This document shows, in pieces, positions 26,688-35,537 of a stretch of 64,000 nt of DNA (its first letter is position 1; every line of letters starts with the position of its first letter). The position numbers and the translations under genes were made by a program. Source of the DNA: Runella sp. (lineage in GTDB: Bacteria > Bacteroidota > Bacteroidia > Cytophagales > Spirosomataceae). Under the pieces are notes generated by a model. It ran no database searches, was not told the origin of the DNA, and saw only the letters and a list, made by a program, of their open reading frames with translations. The stretch spans positions 24,861-88,860 of the forward strand of contig JALQYJ010000001.1 of NCBI GenBank assembly GCA_023254175.1. The letters are read 5' to 3'.

Positions 26688-29120
26688 TTAAAACTCAATT
26701 ACAAAACCCAGTGCAGGGGTAAAGTTGGCGTCTTCATTGGCCAAAATGAGCGGAATCCCATTGCTACCATCGATTCGTAAAGCTTGTCCATCTGTAGTTT
26801 TAAACCCAGAATTATCAGCTAAACGCTCAAAAGTGTATTGAGGAAACGCAGGATTAGTAGTAAAGAGCGCGTTTTGTAAGTCAAAAAACAAGTCGATAGA
26901 CGTTTTTTTATAATTCCATTTTTTATCAATGCGGAAGTCCACGCGGCTAAACGGTCGGAGACGGAGGCTATTGAGTCGTGCATAATCTTCGGTACCCACG
27001 CCTGTAGTGAGGTAGTTTCGTTGCGAAGTAGCCAAATCAAAAGGAGTGTAAGGTGCCCCCCCTTGGTAAAGCCATTTAAGACCTAATTCCCAGCCGCGTT
27101 TGAACTTATACCCCAACTGCGTCGAAATCAGGTTACGTGTATCCCAGGCTGAGGCTAAGTACTTATCGTCTTTCCCCGAAAATTCAGAACGGAAAAGCGT
27201 ATAGCTAAAGACCCCAAAGAAGTTTTTGGTCAGTTTTTGTTGGAAGAAAAACTCAAGCCCACGACTATTTCCTTTACCCGTACTGATGACTGCCTCGTTA
27301 CCAATCGCGCCGAAATTTCCGCCTTGGTTGGCCAACGAAATGCCATCACGTACTGAAACAGGGTAGTTGTCGTATTGCTTCACAAATCCTTCGAGCGTAA
27401 TACGCGTGGTAGGTGTTGGAATAAATTCTAAACCTGCCACAAAATGGTCGGAACGAATGTATTTGCTTGATTTATTGACAAAATTACCGTCTTGTTTGTA
27501 TCCCAAAACCGTATAAATCGGTGTTTTGAAATACCGCCCCACCGACGCATTTAAACGCCATTTGTCGCTCAATTGGTAACTTGCCGAAATGCGCGGACTA
27601 AAGGTTTCGAGTGGGTTGTTACCGTCCGAGGTAAACGAATTCATGTCGGTACGTAAACCTGCCGAAAGATTCAAGCGGTCGTCCAGCAACTTGCGGTTTA
27701 ATTGGGCAAAAGCCCCGAACTTGAAGAAATCAATGGCCGTGTTGAACGCAATGTTTACCGCAGGTTGAACGACTTGCCCTTGGGTATTTTTGATTTCACG
27801 GCGCAGTACGTTGAAGAAGTTGTTGTTATACTTAACATACTGAAGCATAGCGCCGTAGCTGTATTCCCACTTGCCCACAAACTTATTCACATCGAGGCGG
27901 AGTTTGTTCTCTATTTCTTGAGATACGCTTTTGAGGGCGCGGTAATTTTCGTCACCTTGGCGATTGTCTTCAAAGCGGTCGAGGCGGTTGTTAAACATAT
28001 TTCGGCTAAGTGAAACGTTGAGATAGCCGTTTTCCAACAATCGTTTCAGCGAAAAGCCAGTCGTATAATTCCACTGATTGATGGTGGGGTTGGAACGAAG
28101 CACATACTCTTTTTCGGGGGAAGATTCTTTGGGAACCGCAAACGAAAATTCGTCGATGGCTCCCACTCCGATGGCTGTTAATGTAGTCTTTTTGTTGAGT
28201 TTGTGCGTGACTTTGTATTGAAAATCCCAGTAGTTGGGACGAATAGGGAGGTCAATGGCTTTGAATAAAAACTGTAAATATGAGCGACGTACTGATGCCA
28301 AAAAAGTGGTTTTGGGCGAGAGAGGCCCTTCAAATGTTCCTGCTACTTCGGTAGAGCTTACTCGAAAGTTGCCTTGGAGGCGTTCGGGGTTGCCTTCGCG
28401 CTGACGGAATTGCAATACCGACGAAAGGGCATTGTCGTAACGGGCGTTGAAGCTACTCGAACTCAACGTGGCGTCTTCAATAAACGATACGTTAAGAATC
28501 CCCGTAGGACCTCCCGAACTCCCCTGAGTTGCAAAGTGGTTGATGACGGGAATTTCGATGCCATCTAGGTAAAAAACGTTTTCGTTGGGACCACCACCAC
28601 GAATGATAAGGTCATTACGAAAACCTCCCACTGAGCCTGCCGTCCCTCCAACGCCTGGAAGTACCTGAATCACACGAGAAATATCAAAGTTACCGCCTGG
28701 GTTGTTTTTGATTTCTTCAGTGGTGAGTTTTTGGATGGAGTTGGGGGTCTCGACCGAGGCGACCGAAATAGAACGATTATAGACGACCTTGGCTTCGTTC
28801 AATTGAACGGCCTCTTCTTCGAGGTCAAACGTAATTTGTTGGGCATTCCCTGACGTAAGTACTACGTTGAATTTACTGGCCGTTTTGTAGCCTACAAAAG
28901 AAGCTTTGAGGTTGTAGCTTCCTACGGGTAGGGTGAGTTTAAATTTTCCGTCTACGTCGGTGGTGGTACCTTGGGTAGTACCTTCGATTTGTACCGTTAC
29001 CCCGATAAGTGTTTCTTGGGTGCGTTTGTCCCGCACAGACCCCAAAATGGTTCCTGTGTTTTGGGCGAACGCATTGCTGAAACTAACGATGAGTAGTAGA
29101 GCGAATAGATGTGTTTTCAT
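26688..29120 (-). CDS. TonB-dependent receptor with N-terminal carboxypeptidase-like regulatory domain
   Basis: Outer-membrane receptor of about 810 residues. Signal peptide MKTHLFALLLIVSFSNAFAQ from the ATG at 29120; the ORF track start at 29150 adds ten residues ahead of it. Domain order: CarboxypepD_reg-like (GSVRDKRTQETLIGVTVQIEGTTQGTTTDVDGKFKLTLPVGSYNLKASFVGY), plug (IQKLTTEEIKNNPGGNFDISRVIQVLPGVGGTAGSVGGFRNDLIIRGGGPNENVFYLDGIEIP), then the barrel. It lacks the SusC-specific SGVVV/ITTKKGK segments and has no SusD neighbour. Substrate unknown. It is divergent from a MarR-type regulator gene, with a possible operator between them. Confidence 0.93.
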   Translation of the reverse strand: MKTHLFALLLIVSFSNAFAQNTGTILGSVRDKRTQETLIGVTVQIEGTTQGTTTDVDGKFKLTLPVGSYNLKASFVGYKTASKFNVVLTSGNAQQITFDLEEEAVQLNEAKVVYNRSISVASVETPNSIQKLTTEEIKNNPGGNFDISRVIQVLPGVGGTAGSVGGFRNDLIIRGGGPNENVFYLDGIEIPVINHFATQGSSGGPTGILNVSFIEDATLSSSSFNARYDNALSSVLQFRQREGNPERLQGNFRVSSTEVAGTFEGPLSPKTTFLASVRRSYLQFLFKAIDLPIRPNYWDFQYKVTHKLNKKTTLTAIGVGAIDEFSFAVPKESSPEKEYVLRSNPTINQWNYTTGFSLKRLLENGYLNVSLSRNMFNNRLDRFEDNRQGDENYRALKSVSQEIENKLRLDVNKFVGKWEYSYGAMLQYVKYNNNFFNVLRREIKNTQGQVVQPAVNIAFNTAIDFFKFGAFAQLNRKLLDDRLNLSAGLRTDMNSFTSDGNNPLETFSPRISASYQLSDKWRLNASVGRYFKTPIYTVLGYKQDGNFVNKSSKYIRSDHFVAGLEFIPTPTTRITLEGFVKQYDNYPVSVRDGISLANQGGNFGAIGNEAVISTGKGNSRGLEFFFQQKLTKNFFGVFSYTLFRSEFSGKDDKYLASAWDTRNLISTQLGYKFKRGWELGLKWLYQGGAPYTPFDLATSQRNYLTTGVGTEDYARLNSLRLRPFSRVDFRIDKKWNYKKTSIDLFFDLQNALFTTNPAFPQYTFERLADNSGFKTTDGQALRIDGSNGIPLILANEDANFTPALGFVIEF

Positions 29121-29199
29121 GCGAAATTTAAAATGAGCAGTAAAAAACATTTATGATTTGATCTGTGTTAATTACTACGATAACATTCCAAATGAATTA

Positions 29200-29217
29200 T
29201 TGTTTGTACGAAAACAA
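29200..29217. promoter_or_regulatory. Candidate operator between the TonB receptor and MarR genes
   Basis: TTGTTT-GTACGA-AAACAA is an 18-nt element with perfect 6-bp arms in the 136-nt divergent intergenic region. Size and position fit a winged-helix dimer site. The base composition is AT-rich, so chance cannot be excluded. Confidence 0.4.
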
Positions 29218-29256
29218 AATATATTTTAAATTTTAGAATGTTTTCACTACTAAAAA

Positions 29257-29904
29257 ATGAACTACGTACTATTACAAGAGTTGATTGGGCACTTGGCCAA
29301 CTACGAAGCGCAGCGTTCGCCGCTGCAACGGAAGGACATGGAGGGGTTTGTGGCGTACCTTAATCAACAAGTTTTTGCTAAATCAGTAGACCCCGACTTG
29401 AAGTTTGAAAATGGAGAAACAGTAGAGGTATTGCTATCGCAGTTGGTGGCGTTTTTATATCGTTATGCCAAAGGGTACATCAAAAAAGCACTGGACTCTG
29501 CTCACCTCATTACGATTGACGATTTTTCCTACTTGGCGGGCATTTGGCAAACGGGTGGTTGTACCAAAACGGAGATTATTGACATGAACATCCACGAAAA
29601 AACCACGGGGATGGAAGTCATCAAGCGGTTATTGAACAATGGCCTCGTCGAACAAACGGACGACCAAAACGACCGCCGAAGTAAACGGTTGTTGATTACG
29701 GCCAAAGGAATGGGGGTACTTTTGGGTACGTTTGAAGAAATGCGAAAAGCGAGTTTGATTATCGCTGGAACGCTCAATGAAGTGGAGAAAATGCAGTTGT
29801 TACACTTACTTCAAAAACTGCACTTTTTTCATAAACCCTTGTTTATCAACGAACGAGAAACAGGCTTGGACGGACTGTTGGAAATGGTAGAAGCAGCAAA
29901 ATAA
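29257..29904 (+). CDS. MarR family winged-helix transcriptional regulator
   Basis: DNA-binding protein of 215 residues. The core ITIDDFSYLAGIWQTGGCTKTEIIDMNIHEKTTGMEVIKRLLNNGLVEQTDDQNDRRSKRLLITAKG carries the recognition helix and the DxNDRRSKRLLIT wing typical of MarR proteins. It is somewhat longer than the 140-160-residue average because of an N-terminal helical region. It lies divergent from a TonB receptor gene and is likely to regulate it or itself. A bidirectional terminator follows. Confidence 0.88.
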   Translation: MNYVLLQELIGHLANYEAQRSPLQRKDMEGFVAYLNQQVFAKSVDPDLKFENGETVEVLLSQLVAFLYRYAKGYIKKALDSAHLITIDDFSYLAGIWQTGGCTKTEIIDMNIHEKTTGMEVIKRLLNNGLVEQTDDQNDRRSKRLLITAKGMGVLLGTFEEMRKASLIIAGTLNEVEKMQLLHLLQKLHFFHKPLFINERETGLDGLLEMVEAAK

Positions 29905-29906
29905 AA

Positions 29907-29933
29907 AAAGCCATAGTGATGAACTATGGCTTT
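29907..29933. terminator. Bidirectional terminator between the MarR gene and a membrane protein gene
   Basis: AAAGCCATAG and CTATGGCTTT form a perfect 10-bp stem with a 7-nt loop. The plus strand has a short T-run after it and the minus strand a long one. It sits exactly between convergent stop codons. Confidence 0.85.
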
Positions 29934-29943
29934 GTAAAGACTT

Positions 29944-30399
29944 TTAAGCATATTTTTCTCGAATCTGGAATAACAGCCAGCCTCCGATTAGAAACGACAA
30001 CGCAAGACTAATGAGCTTGGTAACTAAATCTCCAATACCTGCCAGATTGACAATTCCGCTGACTAGGCTCAACAAGAAAATGTAGTACATATAATCCCAG
30101 CCTTTCTTTTGGCGTTTCATCAGTGGCGAAATAGACAGCCCTTCTAAGACCACCATCGCGGCTAAAATGGCCATTGAAACCCAATAGGTTCCCATATTTC
30201 CAAAAGCCGCTAGTCCGATGGCGGTAGCACTAGCGCCAATGCCTAGTGCGGCGAGTAATCCTAATCCTCCAAAAATGACTCCAATAATGCAGAGGAAGGG
30301 AGAGATTTTAACCAAAATTTCTTTGACATTGTCAGGCAGTTGGGGAAATTTAGCAAATACGCCTGCGATTTCGTTTTCGAGGGGAAGTGATTGTGCCAT
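29944..30399 (-). CDS. Small membrane protein of unknown function
   Basis: Protein of 151 residues with about four predicted helices: ILVKISPFLCIIGVIFGGLGLLAALGIG, AAFGNMGTYWVSMAILAAMVVLEGLSI, WDYMYYIFLLSLVSGIVNLAGIG and LISLALSFLIGGWLLFQI. An N-terminal polar stretch of about 25 residues precedes them. I recognise no functional motif. It lies about 100 nt behind the symporter gene on the same strand, separated by an imperfect AAAAGGAT.../...ATCCTTTT inverted repeat, so cotranscription is doubtful. Confidence 0.75.
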   Translation of the reverse strand: MAQSLPLENEIAGVFAKFPQLPDNVKEILVKISPFLCIIGVIFGGLGLLAALGIGASATAIGLAAFGNMGTYWVSMAILAAMVVLEGLSISPLMKRQKKGWDYMYYIFLLSLVSGIVNLAGIGDLVTKLISLALSFLIGGWLLFQIREKYA

Positions 30400-30500
30400 G
30401 TGATTGAAAAGGATAAGGTGATCGATTTTAGGTAGTAGGAAAAAATTTATCTAACCTAATCCTTTTCAACCAAAGTGTCAAGGAGTTACAGCTATTTTTG

Positions 30501-31730
30501 TTAGCTTTCGGTATATTCTCCTTCAAGTTTTGAAATAACTGCGGTTGCCACGGCATTTCCAGCTACCGAAGTGGCCGAACGTCCCATGTCTAAGAAGGGG
30601 TCAATACCGAGTAACAGTGCCAGCCCTTCGACGGGTAAGTTAAATTGTGCCAACGTTCCCGCAATTACCACCAACGAGGCACGTGGTACCCCCGCAATTC
30701 CTTTGGAAGTAATCATCAGGGTAAGAAGCATGGCTATTTGTTGCTGAATGGTGAGCGGAATACCGTAAGCTTGGGCAATAAAACCGGTTGCAAAAGTCAT
30801 GTACATCATCGAGCCATCAAGATTAAAAGAATAACCCAGCGGCAACACAAACCCAATGATACGCTGACTACAACCAAATTTTTCCAAGGCAGTGATTTGT
30901 TGTGGCAAAGAAGCCTCTGAACTAGCCGTACTGAAAGTCAGAATCATCGAATCTTTGACGTGCGCCAACAGTTTGAGGTACGGGATTTTCATGACAAGGC
31001 AAATAGCCCACAATACCCCGAAAATAAAGAAAAGTAGTCCTCCAAAAAAACATACCATTAGGTAGGCGTACGAAATCAAAATGCCGAGTCCTTTCATGGC
31101 CACTACGCCCGTCATTGCCCCTAAAACGGCAAAAGGAGCCAATTCCATCACGTACCCGACAATCTTGAATACTACCTCCGAAAGGCTTTCAATGGCTTTG
31201 ATGAGTTTTTTGCCGTGCTCTCCTACAGCGCCCAAAGCAATCCCAAAAAACAACGAAAAGACCACAATTTGGAGGATTTCGTTTTCGGAAAGGGCTTTAA
31301 AGAAGCTATCAGGGAAGATGTGCAAAATAAAATCTTCGACGGTTTTCATCGACTTGCCCGTCACTCCTGTGTCGGTACCCGCAGCAGGACGAGGCCACTG
31401 TTGTACTTCGCCAGGGCGGGTTACATTTACAACCAATAAACCTACAAGCAGGGATAAAATAGTAGCAAAATAAAAATAAAGCAAGGTTTTGATACCAATA
31501 CGACCCACGACTTTGAAATCGCCGAGCTTGGCCACTCCCACCGCAAGTGTACAAAACACCAGCGGCCCCACAATCATCTTGATGAGTTTGAGGAAGACTT
31601 TGCTTAGAATCTGGAATTTCTTGGATATTTCGGCGGCCTGTTCGGCGTCCATCGTACTGTGTAAAATTTGCCCGATAACTACCCCCAGAATAAAGCCAAT
31701 GACGATTTTGGTAGTAATGTTTAGTTTCAT
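30501..31730 (-). CDS. Dicarboxylate/amino acid:cation symporter (DAACS family)
   Basis: Inner-membrane Na+- or H+-coupled carrier of glutamate, aspartate or C4-dicarboxylates, 409 residues. Family motifs: the Ser-rich reentrant loop FSTASSEASLPQQ, GYSFNLDGSMMYMTFATGFIAQA (the NMDGT motif here reads NLDGS), SKGIAGVPRASLVVIAGTL (second reentrant loop) and LLGIDPFLDMGRSATSVAGNAVATAVIS. All eight helices and both hairpins appear present. Single gene. Confidence 0.95.
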   Translation of the reverse strand: MKLNITTKIVIGFILGVVIGQILHSTMDAEQAAEISKKFQILSKVFLKLIKMIVGPLVFCTLAVGVAKLGDFKVVGRIGIKTLLYFYFATILSLLVGLLVVNVTRPGEVQQWPRPAAGTDTGVTGKSMKTVEDFILHIFPDSFFKALSENEILQIVVFSLFFGIALGAVGEHGKKLIKAIESLSEVVFKIVGYVMELAPFAVLGAMTGVVAMKGLGILISYAYLMVCFFGGLLFFIFGVLWAICLVMKIPYLKLLAHVKDSMILTFSTASSEASLPQQITALEKFGCSQRIIGFVLPLGYSFNLDGSMMYMTFATGFIAQAYGIPLTIQQQIAMLLTLMITSKGIAGVPRASLVVIAGTLAQFNLPVEGLALLLGIDPFLDMGRSATSVAGNAVATAVISKLEGEYTES

Positions 31731-32068
31731 GAAGTGTTGGTTTTGGTGAAAGTTAGGTTTTGCAGATATGATGGTTAGAGATATTCAATGAAAGTAAAAA
31801 TGCTTAAAGTGGCTACTACGGAGGTAGTATTTTGGAAATAGGAAACATAAGGATTTCAGGTTTAGGGCAAAAGAAGCCTGTTTGTGGCACAAATTAGGAA
31901 AAAAACGATAGAAACGAACGCTATTGGTACAAAAACTATACTTCGATGACGGAATAGGATAGGGCTCTAAGTAGAGATTTATGGAAAGTAAATGGGTATT
32001 AATAGCCTTTTTTTTGTTTTTTTGGTAAATTAGATGTCTTAGTATATTGCATGTAAACAGGGCCTTGT
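31731..32068. other. 338-nt intergenic region without a gene
   Basis: It separates the divergent symporter and GH109-like genes. The only structured element I see is a small hairpin TACTAC-GGAG-GTAGTA (31814-31829) followed by TTTT. No clear TAnnTTTG promoter stands in front of the 32069 operon, so its control may use another sigma factor. No small ORF worth reporting. Confidence 0.5.
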
Positions 32069-33451
32069 ATGAAAAAAAGAGACTTTATTAAATTATTAGG
32101 GGCAGGTGTTGCTGGAAGTAGCTTGCCTGCTTCGGTGGTAGCCCAAGAGAGCCACGTCGTTATGCCCGCCCAAACCTTCAATATGTGCGGGTACGGCGCT
32201 CCCAAAATCGATACCGTACGAATAGGCTACATTGGCCTTGGGAACCGTGGCTTGGGCGCACTCGACCGAATTGTATATATTGATAACGTCGAGATCAAAG
32301 CGCTGTGCGATATTCGCCCTGAGCGTACCGATTTGGCGAAGAAAAAACTGGAGGGCACTAAGCACGCGCCAGAGGTGTATGCAGGCAAAGCCGATGACTG
32401 GAAAAAACTCTGCGAACGCCCCGATCTTGACCTTATTTACATTTGTACTCCGTGGAATCTTCACGCTCCGATGGCGCTTTATGCTATGGAACAAGGCAAA
32501 CATGTAGCGGTGGAAATCCCTGCCGCAACAACGGTAGATGAGTGCTGGAAGCTGGTCGAAACGTCAGAACGAATGCGAAAACATTGCATGATGCTCGAAA
32601 ACTGTTGCTACGATTTCTTTGAATTGCTCACGCTTAACATGGTACGCCAAGGCTTTTTCGGGGAAGTAGTACACGTTGAAGGGGCGTATATTCATGATAT
32701 TTTTGACTCTTTTTTTGATAAAGGAAAACGCTACGCTTTGTGGCGCTTAAAGGAAAATACCCGAAACGGAAACCTTTACCCGACGCACGGTTTGGGGCCT
32801 ATTTGTCAAGTGTTGGACATCAATCGCGGCGATAAAATGGAGTATTTGGTGTCGATGTCGAGTAACGATTTTATGTTGGAAGCCAAGGTGAAAGAACTGG
32901 CGAAAACCGACGCGACGTTCCAGCCCTTGGCCAAGAAAACTTTTCGTGGGAACATGAACACTACGACGATTCGGACGAACAAAGGCAAAACGATTATGTT
33001 GCAGCACGACGTAAGCTCGCCGCGTCCGTATTCTCGCATACACTTGGTAAGCGGAACCAAAGCAACTGCCCTCAAATACCCGCTTCCAGGGAAGATTTCG
33101 ACGGGGCACGATTGGGCATCGGAGGCTGAAATGAAGGCGTTGGAGGAAAAATACCAGCCTGCGCTTGTCAAAAAAATTGGCGAATTGGCCAAGCAAGTAG
33201 GCGGTCACGGAGGCATGGATTTCTTGATGGATTGGCGTTTGATTGATTGCCTACGCAATGGTCTTCCGCTCGACCAGGACGTCTATGATGCGGCTTCGTG
33301 GAGTGTGATTGGGCCGTTGAGTGAAAAATCGGTAGCCAACCGTTCTAACTCCATTGATATTCCTGATTTTACGGCGGGTGCGTGGAAAAACAACCGTCCC
33401 GTTGATATTTCCCTTGCCCAAGGAGGCAATACCCCCGTCAAACCTAAATAA
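32069..33451 (+). CDS. Gfo/Idh/MocA family protein, glycoside hydrolase family 109-like
   Basis: NAD-dependent enzyme of 460 residues, exported by a Tat-like signal (MKKRDFIKLLGAGVAGSSLPASVVAQ, with KR rather than RR). The Rossmann fold (VRIGYIGLGNRGLGALDRIVYIDNVEIKALCDIRPE) is followed by family 109 signatures: EIPAATTVDECWKLVETSERMRKHCMMLENCCYDFFELLTLNMVRQGFFGEVVHVEGAYIHD and LYPTHGLGPICQVLDINRGDKMEYLVSMSS. GH109 enzymes remove alpha-N-acetylgalactosamine by an NAD+-assisted elimination mechanism. First gene of a three-gene operon with a NagB-like deaminase (12-nt gap) and a Tat alpha/beta hydrolase, which supports amino-sugar use. Confidence 0.9.
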   Translation: MKKRDFIKLLGAGVAGSSLPASVVAQESHVVMPAQTFNMCGYGAPKIDTVRIGYIGLGNRGLGALDRIVYIDNVEIKALCDIRPERTDLAKKKLEGTKHAPEVYAGKADDWKKLCERPDLDLIYICTPWNLHAPMALYAMEQGKHVAVEIPAATTVDECWKLVETSERMRKHCMMLENCCYDFFELLTLNMVRQGFFGEVVHVEGAYIHDIFDSFFDKGKRYALWRLKENTRNGNLYPTHGLGPICQVLDINRGDKMEYLVSMSSNDFMLEAKVKELAKTDATFQPLAKKTFRGNMNTTTIRTNKGKTIMLQHDVSSPRPYSRIHLVSGTKATALKYPLPGKISTGHDWASEAEMKALEEKYQPALVKKIGELAKQVGGHGGMDFLMDWRLIDCLRNGLPLDQDVYDAASWSVIGPLSEKSVANRSNSIDIPDFTAGAWKNNRPVDISLAQGGNTPVKPK

Positions 33452-33463
33452 AGACACAACCCG

Positions 33464-34195
33464 ATGGTTATTCACATTTCCGAAACCCCTAACGCCCTTG
33501 GCCAAGTAGCAGGCGCTGCCGCTGCTGACTACATCCGCAAAGCCCTTGCCGAACGGGGCGAAGCAAACGTGATTTTAGCGACAGGAACTAGCCAATTTGA
33601 AACGTTGAACCAATTGCTTCACGAACCTGACATCGACTGGACAAAGGTGACGATGTTTCATTTGGATGAATATATTGCTTTGCCAGAATCACACCCCGCA
33701 AGTTTTCGTAAGTATTTGAAAGAGAGAGTACTGTCAAGAGTAGTGATGAAAGAAAGTCATCTTATCAACGGCGAAACGCAACCCGAAACGGAATGTGAAC
33801 GATTGGGACAACTTATTTTGCAGCATCCAATTGACGTGGCTTTGGTGGGAATCGGTGAAAATGGACACTTGGCGTTTAATGACCCGCCTGCCGATTTTGA
33901 AACCGAAAGCCCTTACATCGTCGTGAATCTCGATGAAGCTTGCCGTCGTCAACAGTTAGGAGAAGGGTGGTTTGCTACGCTTGAGGAGGTTCCCAAACAA
34001 GCGATTAGCATGTCGATTCGGCAAATTATGAAATCGGCAGCCCTTATTTGTTCGGTGCCTGATGAGCGTAAAGCTGAAGCGGTAAAAAATTGCTTAACGG
34101 GCGAAATTAGCCCCCTTTTCCCCGCCAGCATTTTGCAAAACCACCCCAATTGTGGCATGTATTTGGACAAAGCATCAAGCAAGTATTTATCTTAA
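33464..34195 (+). CDS. Glucosamine-6-phosphate deaminase-like protein
   Basis: NagB/6-phosphogluconolactonase superfamily, 243 residues, cytosolic. NagB motifs: ILATGTSQFETLNQLL (phosphate loop), VTMFHLDEYIALPESHPASFRKYL (catalytic Asp), DVALVGIGENGHLAFNDPP (Glu/His/Asn segment) and ISMSIRQIMKSAALICSVPDERKAEAV. NagB converts GlcN-6-P to Fru-6-P and ammonia. The chain is a little shorter than E. coli NagB, and the allosteric C-terminal residues are not evident. I withhold the symbol because related proteins act on galactosamine-6-P. Second gene of the operon. Confidence 0.88.
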   Translation: MVIHISETPNALGQVAGAAAADYIRKALAERGEANVILATGTSQFETLNQLLHEPDIDWTKVTMFHLDEYIALPESHPASFRKYLKERVLSRVVMKESHLINGETQPETECERLGQLILQHPIDVALVGIGENGHLAFNDPPADFETESPYIVVNLDEACRRQQLGEGWFATLEEVPKQAISMSIRQIMKSAALICSVPDERKAEAVKNCLTGEISPLFPASILQNHPNCGMYLDKASSKYLS

Positions 34196-34213
34196 AACAA
34201 ATGATTAACCCCT

Positions 34214-35479
34214 ATGCCAAACCGTCGTAAGTTTTTAAAAAAGAGCAGTGTAGCGAGTATTGGAATGGTAGGGTTGGATGTGCTCAATCCGTTTGTAAAT
34301 GATATTTTTTCCCCATTAACCCTTATGAATTCCAACGAAACTACGGAGAACCTCATCGGACTGTACGGGCCTTGGGCGGTATCGCTCATTGAGAGTAAAC
34401 TTCCATCGCTTTCTTTTCGGCGCAACGAGTGGACGAATCTCGCTCAATGGCGTGAGATGGCGAAGCAACGTTTAATTGAGCGTTTGGGCATTCCTGACAT
34501 TGGAGGAATGCCCCAAGTGACGCTTAAAAAACAATACGAGTACGATGGGCTTCATATCGAGGAACTTACGTGGCAGCTTCCCTATGGACGACCCACGGAA
34601 GGTATTTTGTTAAAACCAGCCAATGCAAAAGGGCCGCTACCTGCCATTTTGGCTTTCCATGACCACGGTGGAAATAAGTATTTTGGGGTTCGAAAAATCA
34701 CAAAGACGTCAGACCAACAGCATCCTTTGATGAAAGAACATCAGCAGGAATACTATGAAGGGCTGGCTTGGGCCAACGAAATTGCTAAGCGCGGTTACGT
34801 GGTGCTGGTCTCGGATGCGTTTCCGTTTGCCAGCCGACGCGTATGGGTGCAAGACGTCCCTGCGCACCTTCGTCGCGGATTAAATGACAATGACCCTGAA
34901 AATTCCGATAATATTCGTAAGTACAACGAATGGGCAGGAGAGCACGAACATATAATGTCCAAATCGTTGATGAGCGCGGGTACTACGTGGGCAGGGGTAT
35001 TTTTTGCAGAAGATAAAAAGGCGTTGGATGTTCTTTGTGCCCGTCAGGATGTAGACGCTACACGGGTGGGTTGTGCGGGACTATCGGGGGGAGGAATGCG
35101 CACTGTGTTTATGGGTGGACTGGACGAACGTATCAAATGTGCCGTGTGTGTTGGGTTTATGACTACTTGGAAAGACCTCATTTTACACAAATCGTTCACA
35201 CACACGTGGATGACCTACGTGCCTATTTTGCCCAATGAGCTAGATTTTCCAGAAATCTTTGGATTGCGCGCCCCACTTCCCACAATGGTACTCAACGACA
35301 TTGATGATGATTTATACACACTTCCAGAAATGAAACGGGCTGACAAAATACTGGGTGATGTCTATGCTAAAGCAGGGGCTTCGGAGCGATACAAGTGCTC
35401 GTTTTACCCTGGCCCACACAAGTTTGATAAAAAGATGCAAGCCGAAGCGTTTGCGTGGTTTGATAAGTGGCTAAAGTGA
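34214..35479 (+). CDS. Tat-exported alpha/beta hydrolase (dienelactone hydrolase / acetylxylan esterase-like)
   Basis: Protein of 421 residues with a twin-arginine signal (NRRKFLKKSSVASIGMVGLDVL). The alpha/beta-hydrolase fold shows an oxyanion-hole region AILAFHDHGGNKYFG, nucleophile elbow VGCAGLSGGGMRTVFMGG, an acid segment PTMVLNDIDDDLYTLPEM and His in FYPGPHKFDKK. The triad therefore looks intact. The family removes acyl groups from sugars or cleaves lactones; the substrate here is not known. Third gene of the GH109–NagB operon, 18 nt after nagB-like. A periplasmic deacylase acting on a modified amino sugar would fit (inference). Confidence 0.86.
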   Translation: MPNRRKFLKKSSVASIGMVGLDVLNPFVNDIFSPLTLMNSNETTENLIGLYGPWAVSLIESKLPSLSFRRNEWTNLAQWREMAKQRLIERLGIPDIGGMPQVTLKKQYEYDGLHIEELTWQLPYGRPTEGILLKPANAKGPLPAILAFHDHGGNKYFGVRKITKTSDQQHPLMKEHQQEYYEGLAWANEIAKRGYVVLVSDAFPFASRRVWVQDVPAHLRRGLNDNDPENSDNIRKYNEWAGEHEHIMSKSLMSAGTTWAGVFFAEDKKALDVLCARQDVDATRVGCAGLSGGGMRTVFMGGLDERIKCAVCVGFMTTWKDLILHKSFTHTWMTYVPILPNELDFPEIFGLRAPLPTMVLNDIDDDLYTLPEMKRADKILGDVYAKAGASERYKCSFYPGPHKFDKKMQAEAFAWFDKWLK

Positions 35480-35537
35480 GGGTCTGCCTATCGTCAGACG
35501 GCTTTTGAGATTATTTATCATGATTATTAAGTCTGAC

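Noticed and set aside
31876-31895. TGGCAC at 31882 as a sigma-54 promoter
   Set aside because: No TTGC-like element stands at the required distance.
33464-34195. 6-phosphogluconolactonase instead of NagB for the deaminase-like protein
   Set aside because: FHLDEY and GIGENGHLAFNDPP are NagB motifs, and the neighbours point to amino sugars.
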